From: Occallatibacter gabretensis
Lineage (GTDB): Bacteria > Acidobacteriota > Terriglobia > Terriglobales > Acidobacteriaceae
DNA length: 64,000 nucleotides
NCBI RefSeq assembly: GCF_001449115.1
Contig: NZ_LAIJ01000009.1
Coordinates: forward strand, 992,001 to 1,056,000
Direction: 5' to 3'
The position numbers and the translations under genes are program-made. Positions 1 through 8,812 of this stretch are shown one piece after another. The notes beneath the pieces were generated by a model. That model was not told the DNA's origin, searched no databases, and saw nothing but the letters and a program-made list of their open reading frames with translations. Numbering within the stretch: the stretch's first letter is position 1; every line of letters starts with the position of its first letter.

Positions 1-268
1 GTGTCGCGCCAGGGTAAATGTCAGTGCCGAGGTCGGCTGCCGTGAAGGTTGCTGAGTTGGTGCTCGTTACGGTAGTGCCCAGGATACTGGTCGTGGTCTT
101 GCCGTTCTCCGTGTGCGAAATCGAGTGCGCAATGCGATAGCAGCCGTAGGCAAACACTCCGACAATGAGAACCATCACCAGGGCAATCACGCCGAGGATA
201 ATGAGGATGATCTTGAGCGCGCCGCCGGATTTGGGCGCCGGTGCGGGTACAGGAGCGGGAGTAGCCAA
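1..268 (-). CDS. Small membrane-anchored protein, 3' part missing
   Basis: The frame opens at a TTG at 268 and runs off the left edge of the window, giving about 89 residues. TTG is chosen because AAGGAGA lies 6 nt upstream and no ATG occurs before the membrane segment. The N-terminus is Ala/Pro-rich (ATPAPVPAPAPKSGG), followed by one clear transmembrane helix (about residues 19-43, rich in Ile/Leu/Val) and then a Thr/Ser-rich extracytoplasmic part. The architecture suggests a single-pass membrane protein with its C-terminal domain outside the cytoplasm. I do not recognise a family from the part present, so no function is given. Confidence 0.6.
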   Translation of the reverse strand, partial: MATPAPVPAPAPKSGGALKIILIILGVIALVMVLIVGVFAYGCYRIAHSISHTENGKTTTSILGTTVTSTNSATFTAADLGTDIYPGAT

Positions 269-391
269 AGATATTCTCCTTTTTTTGCAGCTTTCAATAG
301 TGCTCCGAGGATTCGAAGCGCATCTTTCCGGGGAAAAAACTCGCTGCCACTATACCGCACAAGCCGCCGAATCCACGCGCGAATTCTTCGC

Positions 392-430
392 TGCAAAAGA
401 AAAGGGCGTCCGCGGTTACGGACGCCCTTA
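392..430 (-). terminator. Rho-independent terminator of pit
   Basis: On the minus strand a perfect 9-bp stem (GGGCGTCCG at 404-412 paired with CGGACGCCC at 419-427) with a 6-nt loop is followed by TTTTCTTTT. It lies about 30 nt after the stop codon of the phosphate transporter gene and separates that gene from the membrane protein gene at the window edge. Confidence 0.85.
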
Positions 431-456
431 AGTTGATGCCCAATCAGAACGAGGAA

Positions 457-2079
457 TCAGCTACCTGTAAACATGCGGAAGACCCAGAACAGCAGACCTG
501 AAAGCAGCGCAGCGGCAGGAAGCGTAAAGACCCATGCAGCCGCAATGTTCCGGATCGTCGAAAGCTGCAGACCGCTCTTGTTCGCCGCCATCGTGCCCGC
601 AATGCCCGAACTCAGCACATGCGTGGTACTCACGGGCAGCCCGCCAAAGTCGGCAAGAGCAATGGTCGAAGCAGCCATAAGCTCGGCCACAGCGCCCTGC
701 CCATAAGTCAGGTGCTCTTTGCCGATCTTCTCGCCTACCGTTACCACAATGCGCTTCCAGCCCACCATCGTGCCCAGGCCCAGCGCCAGCGCAACAGCTA
801 CCTTCACCCATGTCGGAATGAACTTGGTAGCCGTATCCAGCTTTTTCTTGTAGTTGTCCAGGCCCGCTTGCTCATCCGCACTGAAACTGACCGCGTGGTT
901 CTTGGCCATCACTCGCAGCGTCTCGCTCGTTACATAGAATCCGTTGCGCACGTTGGTCTGCTGGTTGGCCGGAACGCTCTTGTAATCGTGATAAGCGTTC
1001 ACATCGCCTTCCAGGTTCTGAACTTCCATCCGCAGCGCCGTCAGCGTAGCAGGCGTGAACTTCTTGGTCTTCAGGTAATCCGTCAGTTCGGCTGCGGGGT
1101 CGCCCACCGTCGCATTCTTGTCAGAGTGCACGTCAATGATGGAAACCGCCCGTTCGCTGGCTGCAAAGAAGTCCTGGATGTCTCGTGCGCTCACCGCATG
1201 GTTCAGAGCGTATGCAGTCGGCACCGTGCCGATCAGGATCAGCATGATCAGGCCCATACCCTTCTGGCCGTCATTCGATCCGTGGAAGAAGCTGACCAGC
1301 GTACAGGTAATCACCAGCAGGATGCGAATCGGGAAAGGCGGCGGCGTATTATCCTTCGGAGACTCGTAAAGTGCGGGGTACTTGACGGTCGCTTTCGAAA
1401 CCAGGAAGAGCAGATACGCGCCGGCGAAGCCCACGAGAGGCGAGAGCAGCAGTGTCCAACCCACCTTGCTTGCCTGGGCCCAGTCAACGCCTGAGGTTCC
1501 GCTTCCCCCGCTCAAAAGCTGGTTCGCCAGGCCCACGCCGATGATCGAGCCCGTCATCGTGTGCGTGCTCGAAGCCGGCAGTCCCAGCCACCATGTGCCC
1601 AGATTCCACAGAATCGCGGCCAGCAGCAGCGCAAAGACCATTGCGAAACCCGCGCCCGAGCTCACCTTCAGGATCAGCTCAACAGGCAGCAGCGTAATGA
1701 TTGTAAAAGCCACCGTACCTGCGGAGGTCAATACACCCACCAGGTTGCACAGGCCGCTCCACACCACTGCAATATTCGGCTCCAGCGAGTGCGTATAGAT
1801 CACCGTTGCCACGGCATTTGCCGTGTCATGGAAGCCGTTCACGAATTCGAAGGCCAGCGCAATGAACAGTGCCGTGCCCAGTAGGACATAGGGCCACGTG
1901 CTGCCCAGGGTCACACTGCCCAGGTCGCCGGCAATGTGAAAGCCAACGTAGCCAAGGCCCCCAACGAGGGCGATAAGAATAACGACAACGCTCAGCCATG
2001 CTGGCGATTTCTTCATCTTTTTGTCGAGTAGCGATCCGCCCTGCGGGGCGGCTCCCGCGGTGGTAGCAAAGTCTGACAT
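457..2079 (-). CDS. pit: Inorganic phosphate transporter, PiT/PitA type
   Basis: 540-residue inner-membrane protein of the PHO4 (PiT) family, which takes up metal-phosphate with protons (family knowledge). Both half-repeats carry the diagnostic signature: FHDTANAVATVI at about residues 83-94 and HGSNDGQKGMG in the second half. There are about ten hydrophobic segments. Between the halves lies a hydrophilic insertion of roughly 130 residues (containing VSARDIQDFFAASERAV), as in PitA-like members. ATG at 2079 is preferred over the longer frame because AGGAG lies 6 nt upstream and the protein then starts MSDFATT. It is monocistronic, with a strong terminator downstream. No PhoU homologue is adjacent, and no Pho box was recognised. 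Confidence 0.93.
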   Translation of the reverse strand: MSDFATTAGAAPQGGSLLDKKMKKSPAWLSVVVILIALVGGLGYVGFHIAGDLGSVTLGSTWPYVLLGTALFIALAFEFVNGFHDTANAVATVIYTHSLEPNIAVVWSGLCNLVGVLTSAGTVAFTIITLLPVELILKVSSGAGFAMVFALLLAAILWNLGTWWLGLPASSTHTMTGSIIGVGLANQLLSGGSGTSGVDWAQASKVGWTLLLSPLVGFAGAYLLFLVSKATVKYPALYESPKDNTPPPFPIRILLVITCTLVSFFHGSNDGQKGMGLIMLILIGTVPTAYALNHAVSARDIQDFFAASERAVSIIDVHSDKNATVGDPAAELTDYLKTKKFTPATLTALRMEVQNLEGDVNAYHDYKSVPANQQTNVRNGFYVTSETLRVMAKNHAVSFSADEQAGLDNYKKKLDTATKFIPTWVKVAVALALGLGTMVGWKRIVVTVGEKIGKEHLTYGQGAVAELMAASTIALADFGGLPVSTTHVLSSGIAGTMAANKSGLQLSTIRNIAAAWVFTLPAAALLSGLLFWVFRMFTGS

Positions 2080-2313
2080 GCGTGGCTCCTGATAAATTGG
2101 CGTGCGTCCGTGCGTGCGCGGGGAAACATTTGCCGGACCAGCCAAGGGATACACGACCAAGATGAAAGGGGAATGAATTGAGGACTGGCCGTCCATGCAA
2201 TTCGTAAAAAGTCAACATGGAATGGGCGGCATCAAGGCGAGATTTTAGATCGTGCTGCAAAAGATATGGAAATGTAGGGGTCTTAGCCGCAGGGGAAGAT
2301 CCGCAGCATTATT

Positions 2314-2517
2314 CTATTGGAACCTTCTCATTCTCTTTGGCTTACCGGCAGTCCTCAAAAGAAAAAATTGCTCTCGTGTACTGAGAAGAAAACCACGGTC
2401 AAGCCAGAACACGTGAAGAGTTTCGCCCACCTTGGCTTTCATATTTGCTGATATAGCTTTGGGCAAAATGATGACATCGTGGCCGTTAAATTCAGTAATT
2501 TTGACTTCGTATTCCAT
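2314..2517 (-). CDS. AbrB/MazE-like swapped-hairpin protein, orphan
   Basis: 67 residues. The stretch from KITEFNGHDVIILPK through KVGETLHV to the region around LSTRE follows the pattern of SpoVT-AbrB/MazE swapped-hairpin DNA-binding domains (conserved ILPK, then a K-x-G-D/E-T-L element). MazE-type antitoxins have such a domain followed by a toxin-binding tail; here the tail is a short basic segment (GKPKRMRRFQ) and no toxin-like frame lies next to it. A 9-bp inverted repeat sits directly upstream of the start (2521-2541), consistent with autoregulation. It could be an orphan antitoxin or a small transcription factor. The gene lies downstream of scpA, where scpB is often found. Confidence 0.6.
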   Translation of the reverse strand: MEYEVKITEFNGHDVIILPKAISANMKAKVGETLHVFWLDRGFLLSTREQFFLLRTAGKPKRMRRFQ

Positions 2518-2520
2518 CGG

Positions 2521-2541
2521 GAGAGACCTCGTAGATCTCTC
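2521..2541 (-). promoter_or_regulatory. Inverted repeat, candidate operator of the AbrB-like gene
   Basis: Arms GAGAGACCT and AGATCTCTC (9 bp each, one mismatch) separated by CGT, ending 3 nt before the ATG at 2517. A repeat in this position would overlap the ribosome-binding region or the promoter. AbrB/MazE-type proteins commonly bind palindromes in their own promoters; binding here is inferred. Confidence 0.45.
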
Positions 2542-2563
2542 GGTCTATGGGCAAAAATCCGAT

Positions 2564-3520
2564 TTACTTCCAGTCGTCTCGTGCCGCCACAGCCTCATTC
2601 ATCACGGCGTCAAAGCCCGAATTCTTCTTGATGAAGATCTCGCTGAAAGCATGATCCTGCCGCAGCAAAATCGCCTGCAGCCGCACCAGCTCCAGCAGCG
2701 CCAGAAACGCCGCCACCAGCGCCCGCTCGCTCTTCGTATGGCTCAGCAGCCGCCGCAGCGCCACCGGCCTGTCCTCCATCGTCAGCCGCCGCGTCAGAAA
2801 CTGGATCATCTGGCCCACCGTCACGGAGTCCTCTTCTACATTGAAAACAGGCCGCGTACGCACGCGATCCAGAATCTGCTGAAAGATCCTGACCAGGTCC
2901 GTCGTATCGGCTGCAATTTCCGGCTCGGCCTCGGCGTCGTCCTTGAACTCCCGCATCCCGGGATTAGTCCACGCCGCCGCCTCCAGCATTTGTTTCTGCT
3001 GCAGCATCTGCGCGGCATTTTTAAACCGCTCGTGCTCCAGCAGCCGCTCCACCAGCTCGCGCCGTGGGTCTTCTGCGGCGTCCTCCGGCCCTGTCGGCAT
3101 GCGCGGCAGCAGCATCTTGCTCTTAATGTGGATCAGCAGCGAAGCCGTATAGATAAACTCGCCCGCCACATCCACATCGCCTACCTTCAGCTGGTCCACG
3201 TATGCCAGAAACTGCGCCGTAATCTTCGCAATCGGAATGTCGTAAATATCGATATCCTGCTTGCGGATCAGGTCCAGCAGCAGGTCCAGCGGCCCATCGT
3301 ACACCTGGCCCACCATAACGTCAAAGGGAGAAAACTTCTCCTCTGCACCGGACTTCTTCGCAACGTCCTTCTTCGGCTTCGGCGCAGCTTTCTCGGCAGG
3401 CCCAGGCGGTGATGTCAGCACCAGCTGCGGACCCTCGGAAACCGACGCGTTCTGCGCTTCAGCGGAATTCTGCTCCGGCTCAGCCGACTTGGGGAACGGA
3501 TTGGTATTCGGATCAGTCAA
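2564..3520 (-). CDS. scpA: Segregation and condensation protein A (ScpA kleisin)
   Basis: 318 residues. The kleisin of the bacterial SMC condensin, bridging the SMC heads together with ScpB. Residues ~1-65 are a poorly conserved, charged N-terminal extension. The ScpA domain begins at FDVMVGQVYDGPLDLLLDLI and includes QDIDIYDIPIAKITAQFL and the YTASLLIHIKSKMLLPR helix; the C-terminal winged-helix part ends near DDWK. The start is a TTG (3518-3520), as no ATG occurs in the first 90 residues; it lies 13 nt after the trpS stop, so the two are probably co-transcribed. No scpB gene follows; an AbrB-like gene and pit are found instead. Confidence 0.93.
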   Translation of the reverse strand: MTDPNTNPFPKSAEPEQNSAEAQNASVSEGPQLVLTSPPGPAEKAAPKPKKDVAKKSGAEEKFSPFDVMVGQVYDGPLDLLLDLIRKQDIDIYDIPIAKITAQFLAYVDQLKVGDVDVAGEFIYTASLLIHIKSKMLLPRMPTGPEDAAEDPRRELVERLLEHERFKNAAQMLQQKQMLEAAAWTNPGMREFKDDAEAEPEIAADTTDLVRIFQQILDRVRTRPVFNVEEDSVTVGQMIQFLTRRLTMEDRPVALRRLLSHTKSERALVAAFLALLELVRLQAILLRQDHAFSEIFIKKNSGFDAVMNEAVAARDDWK

Positions 3521-3533
3521 CGTAATATGTGCC

Positions 3534-5087
3534 TTACTTCAGGGGTTCGTAGACATTTTGGAACTGGCCTGCAGATCGGCCTGCTTTGTCCGCCATCGAC
3601 CATTGGTATAGATTGCCTGTTGTTTTTCTGATATAGGCCTTAATTACATCACTTTTCTTTAAGGGCTTTCTTTCCAATGCAAAATCAAACGAAAATTCTT
3701 TTTGCGGAATCACAAATGCATTCACTTTGTTGCTAGTGACGTCCGCGGTAATAAATGCCAGCACCTCGAAGTTTTTGTTTGGAATCGCATACTCAAACAT
3801 TTGAGTACCAATCTGATTATCCATTGTGACCGCAGCCGCAACAAAAACTCTTTTGTTACGAAGAGTTACAAACGAATTGTCATCGAGTTGCTTCAATTGA
3901 TATTCAGACGGGAGCATTTGGTTCTTCCAAAAATCGATCAAAAATTTTCGTTGGGCTTCGGGCGATACGCTACGTATCTCTTCCGCAAAATTTTCTAGAG
4001 AATATTGCATCGGTTGTGAAGTGTCGTAGCTATATCGGTCGAAGGCATTTATTCTCGCTACTGGAATGCCTCTTGCAATTCCCATAGCGTCTCGGACAAG
4101 CCGCATTGTCTCTTCTGCTCTTTTGCTCGCTCTCTGTGCGCCGTCTTCAAATATTTGATTCACATCGTTCGGCTTAAGCTCGTATTCGCTTCGCCTGCGT
4201 CGAATCGGCTCTAAATATTCATCTATGGAGCGGGCTGCGATCTGCTTGCATTCTGCACATGAGATTTTGGCAGTTCGACACGCCAAATTAGTTTCAGCTT
4301 TGATCGTTTCTGAACTGAAAACTTTATGCAGGTCATAGACTGGGCAAATCTCTGGATCGCCTGGATCAGACACATGGTTTCTTTGTCCACCATTGGTCAT
4401 CTTTTCAAGCTTCTCGAAAATTTGCTTGGTAGAATCTGTCAACCCAATAGTGTTTCCATAGCTCTTTGACATCTTCCGGCCATCTGTCCCCGGAAGTTTT
4501 GGCGATGGAGTAAGCAGATGATCCGGTTCCGGAAAAATGTTTCCTTTGTAAATAGAATTGAAACGCCTCGCCACTTCACGCGTAAGTTCGACATGGCTAA
4601 CTTGGTCTTGCCCGACCGGTACGAACCTAGGCTGATAAATCAATATGTCTGCTGATTGCAGGAGCGGGTAGCCTAGGAAGCCGTATGTCGTAAGTTCTTT
4701 CCCGGCCAAATTTTCTTGCTGCTCTTTGTATGTTGGAACTCTCTCCAGCCAACCAAGCGAAGTAACCATACTGAGCAACAAATGCAGTTCAGCATGTTGG
4801 GGAACATAGCTCTGAATAAAAAGTGTTGATTTCTCCGGATCAAGTCCAGCGCCAAGGTAATCAAGTGCAACCTCAGCAATATTCTTCCGAATCTGGGAGG
4901 GATCCGCATAATCCGTCGTCAGCGCATGCCAATCCGCAATAAAAAAGTAGCACTCGTAAAGCCCTGAGTCCTGCAGCTTGACCCAGTTCGCCAGCGCGCC
5001 CATGTAATTGCCCAGATGCAGCTTGCCCGTTGGGCGCATCCCGCTCAAAACGCGCGGCTTGGAAGTCATGGATTGCTGTTCTGACAT
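3534..5087 (-). CDS. trpS: Tryptophanyl-tRNA synthetase with C-terminal extension
   Basis: Class Ic synthetase charging tRNA-Trp. The HIGH-type motif PTGKLHLGNYMG is near residue 20 and GRKMSKSYGN near 205. Cysteines at 248, 270, 277 and 280 (C-x21-C-x6-C-x2-C) closely resemble the [4Fe-4S]-binding pattern described for Thermotoga TrpRS. Typical TrpRS is 330-350 residues; this protein has 517, with about 180 extra residues after GMARL-type helix RLVRDAMGI. The extension is unrecognised, rich in Phe/Asn/Lys and predicted alpha/beta. The gene is much poorer in G+C than its neighbours (33% at 3841-3900). Start taken as the ATG giving MSEQQS; upstream TTG/ATG codons (5102, 5099) or the ATG at 5069 are alternatives. 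It lies between the site-2 protease and scpA genes. Confidence 0.92.
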   Translation of the reverse strand: MSEQQSMTSKPRVLSGMRPTGKLHLGNYMGALANWVKLQDSGLYECYFFIADWHALTTDYADPSQIRKNIAEVALDYLGAGLDPEKSTLFIQSYVPQHAELHLLLSMVTSLGWLERVPTYKEQQENLAGKELTTYGFLGYPLLQSADILIYQPRFVPVGQDQVSHVELTREVARRFNSIYKGNIFPEPDHLLTPSPKLPGTDGRKMSKSYGNTIGLTDSTKQIFEKLEKMTNGGQRNHVSDPGDPEICPVYDLHKVFSSETIKAETNLACRTAKISCAECKQIAARSIDEYLEPIRRRRSEYELKPNDVNQIFEDGAQRASKRAEETMRLVRDAMGIARGIPVARINAFDRYSYDTSQPMQYSLENFAEEIRSVSPEAQRKFLIDFWKNQMLPSEYQLKQLDDNSFVTLRNKRVFVAAAVTMDNQIGTQMFEYAIPNKNFEVLAFITADVTSNKVNAFVIPQKEFSFDFALERKPLKKSDVIKAYIRKTTGNLYQWSMADKAGRSAGQFQNVYEPLK

Positions 5088-5162
5088 TATGCCTGTCATC
5101 AAAAAAAGATAATGCCGTCTCCGGCTCTGTTTATTGTAGCGGCCCGGTCATTTTCCGGCGCG

Positions 5163-5858
5163 CTATCGTCCCGGCAGGTTGTACAGGATGCCGAAGATCA
5201 CACCCAGCGCAGGCCCCATCAGCAGCGGCAGCAAAAACCACCCCATCGCGATCATCACCACCCAGCTCGCAAGGCCGCTGATGTTGTCATACACCCGCAT
5301 CGCGTTATAAGGCAGCAGGTTCCGCACAATGCGGCTGCCATCCAGCGGAGGCACGGGAAACAGATTGAAGAAGAAAAGCGTCAGGTTCAGCTCAATCGCA
5401 AGAATCGCAAGAATCACAATCGCTTCCATGTTTGAGCCAAACGCCATGCCGCTAAACGTCGAACGCACCAGATCCCGTCCTCCAGGCACGCCAATCTCAA
5501 TCCCGGCCAGCACCAGAAACGCCACCAGCGTCAGCAGCAGATTCGAAGCGGGCCCCGCCAGCGTCGTCAGGTTGTCGTCACGAACAATCTTCTTGAAATT
5601 CCGCGTAATCACCGGCGTCGGCTTGGCCCACCCGAACAGCACTCCGCCCCGGAAGATGAAAAGTGTGAGCGCCGGATACAGCAGCGTGCCGATCGGATCT
5701 ATGTGGTACATCGGGTTCAGCGTGACGCGGCCTTGCAGCCGTGCCGTCTGATCACCCAGCCGCGAGGCCATCCACGCATGAGCGCACTCGTGCACGCTGA
5801 GCGAAAAGATGAGCAGCACAAACTTGAATATGGCTATGAGAAGGAAAGTCTGCGACAC
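5163..5858 (-). CDS. Site-2 protease family (M50) intramembrane metalloprotease
   Basis: 231 residues, five to six hydrophobic segments. The zinc-binding HEXXH motif is HECAH at residues 23-27 inside the first helix, and the second conserved motif PVPPLDGSR (the N/P-x-x-D-G element) is near residue 180. This is the short, PDZ-less group III S2P type. Such enzymes cleave transmembrane substrates; the substrate cannot be read from the sequence. The gene is about 75 nt upstream of trpS on the same strand and probably heads the S2P-trpS-scpA transcription unit, an arrangement that recurs in several phyla. Confidence 0.9.
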   Translation of the reverse strand: MSQTFLLIAIFKFVLLIFSLSVHECAHAWMASRLGDQTARLQGRVTLNPMYHIDPIGTLLYPALTLFIFRGGVLFGWAKPTPVITRNFKKIVRDDNLTTLAGPASNLLLTLVAFLVLAGIEIGVPGGRDLVRSTFSGMAFGSNMEAIVILAILAIELNLTLFFFNLFPVPPLDGSRIVRNLLPYNAMRVYDNISGLASWVVMIAMGWFLLPLLMGPALGVIFGILYNLPGR

Positions 5859-5915
5859 TTCAGCTCCAAAATACCGGAAACCTCAGATTACCACCCGCCG
5901 CATCCCTTCTCGCCA

Positions 5916-6653
5916 TTACCGCTTCTCCGCGGGGAAGTCCCCAAGGACCGAGTGAGGCTCAACCTTCTGCCCGGCAAGCACAATCGCATGACTGCCAATA
6001 CGCGACTGTTCGCCAATCTCGGTAGCTGTAAGCGAGACATGTTCCATATCCTCATTCAACGCGTGGGAGTAAATGCGGGCAAACGAGCCGATCACGGTAC
6101 CTTTGCCGATTTTGATGCCACCTCGGTCGTTCAAAATCACGCCTTGGCGGATCTCAACATTATCCTCGATCGTCAAGTTGTAGCCATAGGTCAGGTCCAC
6201 ACCCTGGTAAATCCGCACACCCGTTCCCATGTGCTGAAAGATATGCCGCCCCAGCATGCACCGGAAGCGAAGTCCCAGCCAGTGATTCAGGCCCAGCGGC
6301 GAGCGGTCAAACATCTTCCAGAACCAAAGCAGCGGCTTCAGCGGCGCCCACTTCTTACGGTCAATATCCGGAAAATGTCCAGCCTCAAGCGTCACATTCT
6401 CCGGGTCCAGCGTCAGAGAAACCACATTGCCCGGCAGCTCGCTCGTTAGAGTAAGGTTCAGCTTTCCGCCATGTGGCCTTCCCAGGTAAATCTGGTAAAG
6501 CTGGTCGCGAATAATCTCTGATCGCCGCTCCGGCACCTCGTGCCGGGTAAACTCATCATCCAGAAACTGGAGCCAACGGCGGTAAATCTCTTCCGCTTCA
6601 GGCGTAGGGTGCGGCGCAGCCGCAACAGCATTCGCAGGAGTAGCCATACCCAT
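5916..6653 (-). CDS. Left-handed beta-helix (hexapeptide) acyltransferase
   Basis: 245 residues. The C-terminal half (from about residue 150) shows hexapeptide-repeat character with turns of small/hydrophobic residues (GVRIYQGVDL, NLTIEDNVEIRQGVIL, GGIKIGKGTVIG), as in maltose/serine O-acetyltransferase-like enzymes. A His in IYSHALNED may be catalytic by analogy. The N-terminal ~100 residues are a helical region not seen in short acetyltransferases. The acceptor substrate is unknown. Start at 6653 or at the ATG six bases downstream (6647); neither has a clear ribosome-binding site. It is divergent from asnS. Confidence 0.8.
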   Translation of the reverse strand: MGMATPANAVAAAPHPTPEAEEIYRRWLQFLDDEFTRHEVPERRSEIIRDQLYQIYLGRPHGGKLNLTLTSELPGNVVSLTLDPENVTLEAGHFPDIDRKKWAPLKPLLWFWKMFDRSPLGLNHWLGLRFRCMLGRHIFQHMGTGVRIYQGVDLTYGYNLTIEDNVEIRQGVILNDRGGIKIGKGTVIGSFARIYSHALNEDMEHVSLTATEIGEQSRIGSHAIVLAGQKVEPHSVLGDFPAEKR

Positions 6654-6735
6654 AGGACGATAAACCAGGCCCCAGGGATGCAGCCAGTGCGGAAATCAGA
6701 TCACCCCGCGGCGTTATCCTAGAAAGGAGAATGCC

Positions 6736-8103
6736 ATGTCTGAAGAAACCGTTGTGAATATTGAAGAGACCAAGGCCGCATCTGCGCCTGTAGCCACCAT
6801 CTCCACTCTCGGTAAGCACGAAGGCCAGTCCGTCACCCTCAAAGGCTGGCTCTATAACCTGCGTGAAAGCGGCAAGCTGCTCTTCCCCATCTTCCGCGAT
6901 GGCACCGGAACCGTGCAGGGCGTCGCCCACGTCAAATCCGTGCCCGCTGAGGTCTTCGAAGCCCTCAAAGGCCTGACGCAGGAGTCCAGCGTCATCGTCA
7001 CCGGAAAGGTCCGCGCCGACAAGCGCGCCCCCGGAGGCTATGAGCTGGACGTCGAGAACATCCAGGTTATCCAGCGCGTCTCCGAATCCGACCCGTTCCC
7101 CATCAGCCTCAAGGAGCATGGCGTCGAGTTCCTCATGGAGCATCGCCATCTCTGGGTCCGCACGCCGCGCCAGTCCGCCATCCTCCGCATCCGCGCCGAG
7201 ATCATGCGCGCCGCCGCCGAATACTTTGACCAGAACGGATTCATCCGCACTGATCCGCCCATCCTCACCCCCGCCGCCTGCGAAGGCACCTCGACGCTCT
7301 TTCCCGTCGATTACTTCGGCGAACCGGCGTTCCTAACACAGTCCGGCCAGCTCTACATCGAGTCCACTGCCCTCGCCCTCGGCAAGGTTTACAGCTTCGG
7401 CCCCACCTTCCGCGCCGAAAAATCCAAGACCCGCCGCCATCTCACCGAGTTCTGGATGGTCGAGCCCGAAGTCGCCTTCTGCGACCTCAACGACCTTATG
7501 CAACTCGCCGAAAACTACCTCTCGCACATCGTGCAGAGCGTCGTAAAAAACCGCGCTCCGGAGCTCGAAGTGATCGGTCGCGACATCCAAAAGCTCGAAG
7601 CCATCGTTCCGCCCTTCCCGCGCCTGCGCTACGATGAAGCCGCAAAGATGCTCAACGACGCCCACGCCAAAGGCGAGCTCGAAAATCCCTTCGAGTACGG
7701 CAACGACTTCGGCTCACCCGATGAAACCTGGCTCACGAAGCAGTTCGACAAGCCCGTCATGGTCCATCGCTATCCCGCCGCCGTCAAAGCCTTCTACATG
7801 GAGCCGGACCCCGAAGACCCCACCTACGCGCTCTGCCTCGACGTACTCGCGCCCGAGGGCTACGGCGAAGTCATCGGAGGCTCGCAGCGTGTCTCCAGCT
7901 ACGATCTGCTCAAGAGCCGCATCGAAGCCCACAACCTGCCCCTCGAATCCTTCCAGTGGTATCTCGATCTGCGCCGTTACGGCAGCGTGCCGCATGCCGG
8001 CTTCGGCATGGGCATCGAGCGCGTCGTAGCCTGGGTCTGCGGTCTCGATCACGTCCGCGAAACCATCCCCTTTGCCCGCACCCTCCACCGCATCTACCCA
8101 TAA
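6736..8103 (+). CDS. asnS: Asparaginyl-tRNA synthetase
   Basis: 455-residue class IIb synthetase. Residues ~25-120 form the OB-fold anticodon-binding domain ([16 protein letters not shown]). The catalytic domain contains motif 2 ([21 protein letters not shown] region) and motif 3 ([16 protein letters not shown]), followed by a C-terminal HRIYP, typical of AsnRS. An AAAGGAGAATGCC ribosome-binding site precedes ATG 6736. A hairpin at 8138-8168 follows the stop and may end the transcript. Presence of asnS suggests direct Asn-tRNA formation; whether GatCAB also operates cannot be told from this window. Confidence 0.96.
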   Translation: MSEETVVNIEETKAASAPVATISTLGKHEGQSVTLKGWLYNLRESGKLLFPIFRDGTGTVQGVAHVKSVPAEVFEALKGLTQESSVIVTGKVRADKRAPGGYELDVENIQVIQRVSESDPFPISLKEHGVEFLMEHRHLWVRTPRQSAILRIRAEIMRAAAEYFDQNGFIRTDPPILTPAACEGTSTLFPVDYFGEPAFLTQSGQLYIESTALALGKVYSFGPTFRAEKSKTRRHLTEFWMVEPEVAFCDLNDLMQLAENYLSHIVQSVVKNRAPELEVIGRDIQKLEAIVPPFPRLRYDEAAKMLNDAHAKGELENPFEYGNDFGSPDETWLTKQFDKPVMVHRYPAAVKAFYMEPDPEDPTYALCLDVLAPEGYGEVIGGSQRVSSYDLLKSRIEAHNLPLESFQWYLDLRRYGSVPHAGFGMGIERVVAWVCGLDHVRETIPFARTLHRIYP

Positions 8104-8137
8104 TCTTTCTACTGTTTGCTTGTTCCATCACACCACT

Positions 8138-8168
8138 GGGTGCCCCAGGTCTCGATTCTGAGACCTGG
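8138..8168. repeat. GGGTGCCC-type hairpin repeat, copy 1
   Basis: GGGTGCCC is followed by a perfect 9-bp hairpin (CCAGGTCTC at 8145-8153 with GAGACCTGG at 8160-8168, 6-nt loop). Two other elements in the window (17966 and 21498) begin with the same GGGTGCC(C) and fold similarly, so this looks like a small REP-type family. Without a T-run it is a weak terminator at best. Confidence 0.55.
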
Positions 8169-8248
8169 AAGCACTCCCGCCAACCAAAAGCTTCGCATCA
8201 CGGCACCACTCTTTTTCACGGATACACTATTCGCATCCGGAGGGATTC

Positions 8249-8812
8249 ATGCCCACCTGCATCGCACTCCTGCGCGCAGTCAATGTCGGCGGAACAGGCA
8301 AGCTTTCCATGGCCGACTTCCGCGCAATCCTCGAAAAACTCGGCTACAAGCGCGTAGAAACCTACATCCAGAGCGGCAACGCGGTCTTTGAAACCAGCGC
8401 CAAAGCAGAAAAAGTAGCATCCGATATAACGAAAGCGCTCGAAAAACATCTCGGTGCTCCCGTCGGCGTCATCGTACGAGCCACAGACCAGCTGAAGCGC
8501 CTCATTGACTCCAACCCCTACGCCACCGAAGCCGCCGCGAATGGCGCTCTGGTCCACGCCGCCTTTCTTGCCGGCCCAGCAGGCAAAGAGGCAGAAGCCG
8601 CACTGGCAACCATCGTTGCCAAATACCCCGCCCGCCGCGACCGCTACACACTCGACCACAATGCAATCTACTTCCATTTCCCAGACGGCGCCGGCGAAAC
8701 CAAATTCACCGGAAAAACTTTAGACAAAGCCATCGGCGTCATCGGCACCGGACGAAATTGGAACACTATTCTTAAGCTCTACGAAATGGCAAAAAATCGG
8801 GAAAATTCCTAG
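8249..8812 (+). CDS. DUF1697 domain protein
   Basis: 187 residues. The opening CIALLRAVNVGGTGKLSMADF and the element VETYIQSGNAVFE are the hallmark of the DUF1697 family, small cytosolic proteins of unknown function. A CGGAGGGATTC site precedes the ATG. The stop codon (TAG, 8810-8812) forms the first bases of the inverted repeat in front of the Phd-type gene. No functional partner is evident. Confidence 0.88.
   Translation: MPTCIALLRAVNVGGTGKLSMADFRAILEKLGYKRVETYIQSGNAVFETSAKAEKVASDITKALEKHLGAPVGVIVRATDQLKRLIDSNPYATEAAANGALVHAAFLAGPAGKEAEAALATIVAKYPARRDRYTLDHNAIYFHFPDGAGETKFTGKTLDKAIGVIGTGRNWNTILKLYEMAKNRENS

Noticed and set aside
619-1494. Long open frame antisense to the phosphate transporter gene (also 2432-3412, 18168-19256 and 25340-26539 antisense to scpA, hemY and the dehydrogenase)
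   Set aside because: Composition is Arg/His/Gln-rich with no domain, and each lies opposite a well-supported gene; such mirror frames are common in G+C-rich DNA.
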